From JAJUJL01 sp041736465 (GTDB lineage Bacteria > Chloroflexota > Anaerolineae > Anaerolineales > UBA4823), in NCBI GenBank assembly GCA_041736465.1, contig JBGSTO010000298.1, forward strand, positions 1 through 27,439: a stretch of DNA of 27,439 nt. Reading direction: 5' to 3'. A program made the translations under genes and the position numbers. The notes under the pieces are model-generated. The model was not told the DNA's origin. It made no database searches and worked only from the letters and a program-made list of their open reading frames with translations. Below, piece by piece: positions 22,749-27,439 of the stretch (position 1 is its first letter; each line of letters begins with the position of its first letter).

Positions 22749-24296
22749 TTAGCGCGAAATGAGATTGTCGCCGCGGCCTTCCCAGGCCTCGATAGAGTGT
22801 CCATTTTTCTCCAGAAAACCATCGTACTGCTTACCGGTGCCGCGCGAGACCCATTCATCCATGATAAACGGCAGGGTTTGATCCGCCGGGATCCATTCAC
22901 CATTATATTTTCGCGCCACATGCACGTGCGTGCCAGTAGAGACACCCCCCTCACAGGAAGCGTGACCAATGCGCTGCCCGGCTTTCAGGATCATCCCTTC
23001 AGGCACGCGATCGCGGCTTTCGATATGCATATACAGGATCACCCAGCCGGTTTGTTCGTAGCCATCGCTATCCAGGTCCTGCAGGACGGCGCCTCCACCG
23101 GAGCGGACGACCAGCCCGTCCGTTATGGCAACCACCCAATCATCGCTGGGTACGCAGCCCAATTGATCGCCGGGTGGAGCAAAATCCAGGGCCGCCCAGG
23201 CAGAACCATCCCCCCAACCGCCATGCGGACCTCCGGTAAACGCCCATTCGCGCCCGGATTCGAAAGGCAGCTGCATGTGCGGCTGCTGCAAACCAGGCGG
23301 CACCAGCGGCTCGATGGCAAAATCGAAAGGATAGCCAAACATATTTTGGAAGGTAGCGAACAAGCCGTCCTGGGTAACCGCCCGCTGCCAGCCTTCTCGC
23401 CCGTAAAGACGAGCGAAGAGCTGCTGAACACCGGCGGTGCCGGCATTGATCGTGGCGTGTACCGGCACCACGCTGCCGTCAAACAGGGTCCAGCTGGCAG
23501 CCGCGTTGACCCGCCAGGCGTAATAGCCCAGATTCAAGTTGTCGGCGACGAAGGCTAACTGGCGGTACAGGCCGCGCCGCCAGGTATCGTAAACTCCGAT
23601 GGGGTAATCCTTGGTGGTCGTGTCAGGGCTTGACTTAGTTACCCAGCCGCTCTGATATTCCAAAACCGCCAGCAGCAGGCGAGGATTGACCGAAAAATCC
23701 GACGCTACCTGGTGCACGATCTCAACCCCGCTCATACTCCGCTCAGATACATCTTCCGAGTAGGATGCCAGGTAGCCGCCTTGAGATTGGACATAGGCTG
23801 AGATATCGAAAAGCGCATTGCCGGGGCCATAAACCAGCTCTGCGTCCGGGATGACTTTGAAATCTGGCCCAATCTGTCCCGGCTCAGGGGCAGGTATAAT
23901 CAAAACCTGCCCCACTTCTAAAAGGTTGGGGTTGGCGAGCGTATTGCTGCTGATCAGCTGCTCCAGGCTGACACCATACCCTTGAGCGATGCGCCCCAGG
24001 GTATCGCCGGGCTGAACGACATATTGTTCCTCGCCGGTACGCAAGGAGGGCAGGGCATGGGGACGGTCTGGCGTAGGAGTCAGTATTGGGGCGCCCGGCA
24101 TGCGCGTGGGCGGCAGCCAGGGAAAAGGGGTGAATGTGGGCTGTAGAGTCGCACCACCTACCGAACTCCCTGGTACTTGCCAGGCAGCGGCATCGTCGGG
24201 CGTGATCGCACGTGAGCAAGCGAGCAGTGCTCCCAAGAGAGCGACCAGGGCAGCAGCGAGCTGCACAGTCAGCAGGCGGTGTGGCCTTCTTTGCAT
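22749..24296 (-). CDS. LysM / M23 metallopeptidase lipoprotein, paralog 3
   Basis: The 515-residue protein has a lipobox LLAC (Cys27) and a Pro/Thr-rich linker. A well-formed LysM domain follows (VVQPGDTLGRIAQGYGV, ending in VLIIP), then the shared central domain (NPRLLLAVLEYQSGW, GLYRQL, GYYAWR) and an M23 domain. Zinc ligands are the GGPH His, the AALDFAP Asp and the THVHVA pair. The loop here reads DLDSDGYEQTGW. It is the promoter-proximal member of the three-gene cluster. A promoter at 24314-24343 would give a leader of only about 10 bases and no Shine-Dalgarno is seen. Its role is probably cell-wall remodelling or hydrolysis outside the membrane. Confidence 0.9.
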   Translation of the reverse strand: MQRRPHRLLTVQLAAALVALLGALLACSRAITPDDAAAWQVPGSSVGGATLQPTFTPFPWLPPTRMPGAPILTPTPDRPHALPSLRTGEEQYVVQPGDTLGRIAQGYGVSLEQLISSNTLANPNLLEVGQVLIIPAPEPGQIGPDFKVIPDAELVYGPGNALFDISAYVQSQGGYLASYSEDVSERSMSGVEIVHQVASDFSVNPRLLLAVLEYQSGWVTKSSPDTTTKDYPIGVYDTWRRGLYRQLAFVADNLNLGYYAWRVNAAASWTLFDGSVVPVHATINAGTAGVQQLFARLYGREGWQRAVTQDGLFATFQNMFGYPFDFAIEPLVPPGLQQPHMQLPFESGREWAFTGGPHGGWGDGSAWAALDFAPPGDQLGCVPSDDWVVAITDGLVVRSGGGAVLQDLDSDGYEQTGWVILYMHIESRDRVPEGMILKAGQRIGHASCEGGVSTGTHVHVARKYNGEWIPADQTLPFIMDEWVSRGTGKQYDGFLEKNGHSIEAWEGRGDNLISR

Positions 24297-24313
24297 GGTA
24301 GTTATTTAACGTT

Positions 24314-24343
24314 ATTCTACCCTGAAATTAAGATTGCAGGCAA
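24314..24343 (-). promoter_or_regulatory. candidate promoter of the M23 lipoprotein cluster
   Basis: On the minus strand TTGCCT (24343-24338) and TAGAAT (24319-24314) are 18 bases apart. The predicted start near 24307 is about 11 bases before the ATG at 24296, so the mRNA would be almost leaderless. Confidence 0.5.
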
Positions 24344-24369
24344 GGGTTGCCGGATTAGAACGATAAGAA

Positions 24370-24433
24370 TGCTGTTGCAAGCCTTGTGCCGTGTGCTCGC
24401 GGAACCCTGGGGTGCTCCATTCTTGCAGCAGCA
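24370..24433. repeat. inverted repeat in the divergent intergenic region
   Basis: TGCTGTTGCAAG (24370-24381) and CTTGCAGCAGCA (24422-24433) are inverted copies, 11 of 12 exact plus one G-T pair, separated by 40 bases. They lie between the promoter of the M23 cluster and the cyclodeaminase gene. This may be a protein-binding site pair or chance; no transcript clearly covers it. Confidence 0.5.
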
Positions 24434-24508
24434 CACGCCCAGCTCTTGCCCGCAGTATAATTAGGCATAATTGTGAGCCAAAACCGGACATCGTCGAAAG
24501 AGAAACTT

Positions 24509-26065
24509 ATGAGCAGTAAAATTGTTGAGTGTATCGCCAATTACTCGGAAGCGCGCCGCCCGGAAGTCGTGGAAGCCATTGCCGCGGCTATTCGCAGCGT
24601 GGCAGGAGTACACCTGCTGGACCGCCATTCCGACCTCGATCACAACCGCACGGTGCTGACCTTCGCCGGCCCGCCTGAGGCTGTAGAGGAAGCAGCCTTT
24701 CGATCCATCGCCGAGGCGGCTCGGCAGATCAACCTGGACGAACACCGCGGAGAGCACCCGCGCATCGGCGCAACCGACGTGGTGCCGTTTGTGCCCATCT
24801 CAGGCGTAAGCATGCAGGACTGCGTCGAAACTGCCCGGCGGCTGGGCAGCCGCGTGGGTAAAGAATTGGGCATTCCCGTCTACCTGTATGAGCAGGCAGC
24901 CAACCGCCCGGACCGGGTAAATCTGGAAGATATCCGCCGCGGGCAGTACGAGGGCTTGAAAGAAGAAATCCTGACCAACCCGAGCCGGCAGCCTGATTTT
25001 GGCCCGGGGCAGTTGGGCACCGCCGGTGCAACGGTTATCGGCGCGCGCCACCCTCTGATCGCCTTCAACGTTTACCTGACCAGCGATGATGTTTCCATTG
25101 CTCGCAAGATTGCCAAGGCCATCCGCCATTCTTCGGGAGGGCTGCGCTATCTCAAGGCGCTGGGCCTGCTGGTCGAAGGTCGGGCGCAAGTTTCTATGAA
25201 CCTGACCAACTTCCAGGCTACACCCCTCGCTCGCGTGGTAGAGACGATCCGCCGTGAAGCGGAGCGCTACGGGGTAAACATCCATCACAGCGAGCTGGTC
25301 GGGCTGATCCCTGAGGCCGCCCTGGTGGATGCTGCGGTCTGGTATACCCAGCTCGATCAGTTCGATCCGGAGCAGGTGCTGGAGAGGCGCCTGCAGGCCG
25401 CACTGGAGGCTGGCACCACACAGAGTGCACCGCAAGCCCAGATGGGCAAAGATCTGTTGGACGCCCTCTCGGCAGATACGCCAACGCCCGGCGGCGGTTC
25501 CGCATCGGCGTACAGCGGCGCCATGGGGGCCGCGCTGGTGGTTATGGTAGCGCGCCTGACGCTTGGCAAGAAGAAATACGCTGACGTGCAGGATTTGATG
25601 CAGCAGCTTTTGTCGCGCGCCGAACGCCTGCAGGCTGAGCTGCTGGAAGATGTCAGCAAGGATGCGGCTGCCTTCGAGGCCGTGATGGCGGCCTACCGCC
25701 TGCTCAAAGACACGCCCGAAGAGCAGGCGCAGCGCCAGCAGGCGATCGAGGCGGCAACCCTGGCAGCGACGCAGACCCCGCTTGAAGTGGCCCGTAAAGC
25801 TGTGGACGTACTGGCACTGGCTAAACAGGCCGTGGCGCAGGGCAATGTTAACGCCATTTCCGACGGCGCGGTGGGGGCAGCCCTGGCGCGCACGGCGCTT
25901 ACCGGCGCCGGCTACAACGTGCGCATCAACCTGCCGGGGTTGAAAGATCGCCAGGCTGCCGGGGCGCTGCTGGCAAAGCTGGCAAATTTGGAAAGCCAGG
26001 CGGCTACGTTAGAAGCAGAAGTGCGCCAGCAGCTCCAGGAGCGCGCAGGCCTGGCACCGGGATGA
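24509..26065 (+). CDS. ftcD: bifunctional glutamate formimidoyltransferase / formimido-THF cyclodeaminase
   Basis: The 518-residue protein fuses two enzymes of histidine breakdown. Residues about 1-300 are the formiminotransferase (VECIANYSEARR at the start, HPRIGATDVVPFVP near 83-96). Residues about 315-518 are the cyclodeaminase (DALSADTPTPGGGSASA, then LTLGKKKY). The first moves the formimino group from formiminoglutamate to tetrahydrofolate; the second releases ammonia to give methenyl-THF. The order and length match mammalian FTCD and fused bacterial forms. The ATG at 24509 begins the family similarity; the frame runs open to 24473. A TATAAT at 24456-24461 precedes it but lacks a good -35. 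It overlaps the next gene by 4 bases. No other histidine-use gene is in view. Confidence 0.94.
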   Translation: MSSKIVECIANYSEARRPEVVEAIAAAIRSVAGVHLLDRHSDLDHNRTVLTFAGPPEAVEEAAFRSIAEAARQINLDEHRGEHPRIGATDVVPFVPISGVSMQDCVETARRLGSRVGKELGIPVYLYEQAANRPDRVNLEDIRRGQYEGLKEEILTNPSRQPDFGPGQLGTAGATVIGARHPLIAFNVYLTSDDVSIARKIAKAIRHSSGGLRYLKALGLLVEGRAQVSMNLTNFQATPLARVVETIRREAERYGVNIHHSELVGLIPEAALVDAAVWYTQLDQFDPEQVLERRLQAALEAGTTQSAPQAQMGKDLLDALSADTPTPGGGSASAYSGAMGAALVVMVARLTLGKKKYADVQDLMQQLLSRAERLQAELLEDVSKDAAAFEAVMAAYRLLKDTPEEQAQRQQAIEAATLAATQTPLEVARKAVDVLALAKQAVAQGNVNAISDGAVGAALARTALTGAGYNVRINLPGLKDRQAAGALLAKLANLESQAATLEAEVRQQLQERAGLAPG

Positions 26066-27156
26066 TGTTCAAGGCAAAACCAATTTTGAGACCGGTGCAC
26101 CGGTCGCTCTTTCTCGTTCTGGCGCTGATCGTAGTACTATTGCTTTCTGCCTGCTCGCAAGCCAGTGCAGCCGTCCAGGATGGAGCGACGACTCAGCCGC
26201 CCGCGCTGCCAACCCGGACTGCCCTCCCCTCCCAGCCGGTCCCCAGCGCCACCGCAGCGATGCAATATACGCCCACGGCAGTGCGCAGCGTGCCCCCTGC
26301 CCGCGAGCTGGCGACCGCCGCGCCAACCATGGCGCGGCTGGCTTTTCCCACCCTGTGTGCAGATTGGTGCGGTTTTGAGCATGTTTTTTCTTTCAGCCGG
26401 CCGCTGCCCGCAAGCGCTCAGCTGGCGATTGACCCGTCCTACCGTTTCGGCAGCACGCAGAACGGCGCTCGCGATCCGCACCACGGCGTAGAATTTCTCA
26501 ACCCATCCGGCACTCCGGTGCTGGCAGCAGGCGACGGGACAGTGGTCATCGCCGGCGACGACACCCGGCAGCTTCACAGCCCATACTACAATTTCTATGG
26601 CAACCTGGTCGTGATGCAGCACAACCTGCCCGGTCTGGAGCAGCCGGTCTTCACCCTGTATGCCCACCTCTCGGAAATCGACGTGCAGGTTGGCGACCAG
26701 CTCAAGGCAGGCGACCCGCTCGGCAAGGTGGGCATGAGCGGCAGCGCGACCGGAAGCCATCTGCACTTCGAGGTGCGCCTGGGCGAAAACATCTACGCTG
26801 CCTCGCGCAACCCGGAGCTGTGGCTGAAACCTCTGGAGGGGCCAGACGGCAGCCGCTATGCTGCCCTGGCAGGGCGCATCCTGTATCCTCCCGGCTACCG
26901 TTCCGAGCTTTCAAGCGTCGTCATCGAGCGCCTGATCGGCCCCAAAGGCGACGCCATCTCACAGGTTTACCTGACACCTTATGAAGAAAGCGCTCTGAGC
27001 GGGCAGCCCCCCTGGGAAGAAACTTTCGCCGCCGGCGATCTGCCGCCCGGCTGGTACCGCATCACCTTCATCCAGTTTGGTATACAGCATCGCGAGGTGC
27101 AGCTCTTACCGGACCAGCTTACCCTGGTCACCTTTGACCTTCGATCTGGACAATAA
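26062..27156 (+). CDS. M23 peptidase-family lipoprotein with C-terminal beta domain
   Basis: The 364-residue protein has a lipobox LLSAC (Cys31), a Thr/Pro/Ala-rich linker to about residue 90 and an M23 (LytM-like) domain at about 120-255. That domain shows HHGVEF (140-145), YAHLS (200-204) and the HLHFE pair (233-237). The canonical first motif is HxxxD; here the Asp is replaced by Glu144, so zinc binding may be altered or lost. A C-terminal domain of about 90 residues is beta-rich (ILYPPGYRSEL, GWYRITF) and unassigned. It starts inside the stop of ftcD (ATGATG), so it is translationally coupled to it. It differs from the beta-lytic-type paralogs nearby and is not one of their close copies. 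Confidence 0.9.
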   Translation: MMFKAKPILRPVHRSLFLVLALIVVLLLSACSQASAAVQDGATTQPPALPTRTALPSQPVPSATAAMQYTPTAVRSVPPARELATAAPTMARLAFPTLCADWCGFEHVFSFSRPLPASAQLAIDPSYRFGSTQNGARDPHHGVEFLNPSGTPVLAAGDGTVVIAGDDTRQLHSPYYNFYGNLVVMQHNLPGLEQPVFTLYAHLSEIDVQVGDQLKAGDPLGKVGMSGSATGSHLHFEVRLGENIYAASRNPELWLKPLEGPDGSRYAALAGRILYPPGYRSELSSVVIERLIGPKGDAISQVYLTPYEESALSGQPPWEETFAAGDLPPGWYRITFIQFGIQHREVQLLPDQLTLVTFDLRSGQ

Positions 27157-27169
27157 CGGCGAGGACTCT

Positions 27170-27439
27170 ATGAGGCGCAAACCGACCGGCTGGACTCGAA
27201 TGATCAACCTGACGATCTTGCTGGCGCTGCTGGCTTCCGCCTGCCAGGTTTTCTCGCCCGGCGGCGATCTCAACCAGCCGGAAATTGCCGCCCAACCGCC
27301 TTTTCAACTGTTCTCCCGGCGCGAGCCTACACTGACGCCGTTCCAGCCATCGCCGCCCACACCCACCCCTGCGCCCACGCCAACCTCCCCTGCCCCGAAG
27401 CTGCTGTCGGTGTGGAGCCCGGCGCCCCTGCCGGCGGAG
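27170..27439 (+). CDS. lipoprotein with Pro/Thr-rich linker (partial, cut by right edge)
   Basis: Ninety codons are visible with no stop. The N-terminus has basic residues, a hydrophobic segment and a lipobox LASAC (Cys25). A linker rich in Pro, Thr and Ala follows, including PTPTPAPTPTSP, typical of surface lipoproteins that carry a folded domain further on. GAGG lies 6 bases before the ATG. It begins 13 bases after the M23 gene and is probably in the same operon. The catalytic or binding domain is beyond the window, so function is unknown. A relative of the M23 lipoproteins is possible but not shown. Confidence 0.82.
   Translation, partial: MRRKPTGWTRMINLTILLALLASACQVFSPGGDLNQPEIAAQPPFQLFSRREPTLTPFQPSPPTPTPAPTPTSPAPKLLSVWSPAPLPAE

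Noticed and set aside
24456..24461. TATAAT as the promoter of the FTCD gene.
   Set aside because: The -10 is perfect but no -35 at a proper distance is present, so it is mentioned only within the gene entry.

Overview
The window is about 27.4 kb of moderately GC-rich bacterial DNA, densely packed with genes. No RNA gene, insertion sequence or CRISPR array is visible. The best guess for the source is a Chloroflexota (Anaerolineae-type) bacterium. This is an inference from the gene mix: LysM/M23 lipoproteins with Pro/Thr-rich linkers, a DUF2089-led operon of SHOCT-like and DUF4097-like proteins, and a fused ECF-transporter ATPase. No ribosomal marker is present to confirm it. No gene-free stretch exceeds about 210 bases.

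Region 1 (1-9351, minus strand) is one long tight operon. It starts at a good sigma-70 promoter (9437-9465) and a structured leader. In transcription order it holds an S-adenosylmethionine hydrolase (DUF62), a double-ATPase ECF-transporter component, an S component, a T component, a GAF-PP2C-HATPase regulator, a STAS anti-anti-sigma protein, a GH36 alpha-galactosidase, and the N-terminal part of an ADP-forming acyl-CoA synthetase that runs off the left edge. Several of these genes overlap by 1-13 bases.

Region 2 (9532-13521, plus strand) is a thiol-redox operon led by an ECF-type sigma factor and a small soluble zinc-binding anti-sigma factor. It continues with a zinc-ribbon protein, a protein disulfide oxidoreductase (PDO), a glutaredoxin, a NifX/NifB-type metal-cofactor domain protein, a membrane-anchored TlpA-like thioredoxin, an OsmC-like protein and a rhodanese. 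The main discovery is in the PDO. Its second active site, normally CPYC, has an in-frame TGA in place of the first Cys codon (11137-11139). A perfect 6-bp stem with a G in its loop follows at the spacing expected of a bacterial SECIS. The gene is therefore best read as one 226-residue selenoprotein with Sec at residue 149, which standard gene callers would split or truncate.

Region 3 (13542-15651) has an MFS exporter (minus) divergent from a secreted LysM protein (plus) that ends in a strong hairpin. Region 4 (15755-19430, minus) is a five-gene operon: a DUF2089 regulator, two DUF4097-like proteins and two SHOCT-like proteins. Four consecutive genes carry the same roughly 32-residue helical module. 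A near-consensus promoter sits at 19402-19430, with an inverted repeat just downstream as a candidate operator.

Region 5 (19534-24296, minus) is three tandem paralogous lipoproteins, each with a LysM-like region, a conserved central helical domain and a beta-lytic-type M23 metallopeptidase domain. Region 6 (24509-27439, plus) has a fused formiminotransferase-cyclodeaminase, another M23 lipoprotein overlapping it by 4 bases, and the start of a further lipoprotein cut by the right edge.
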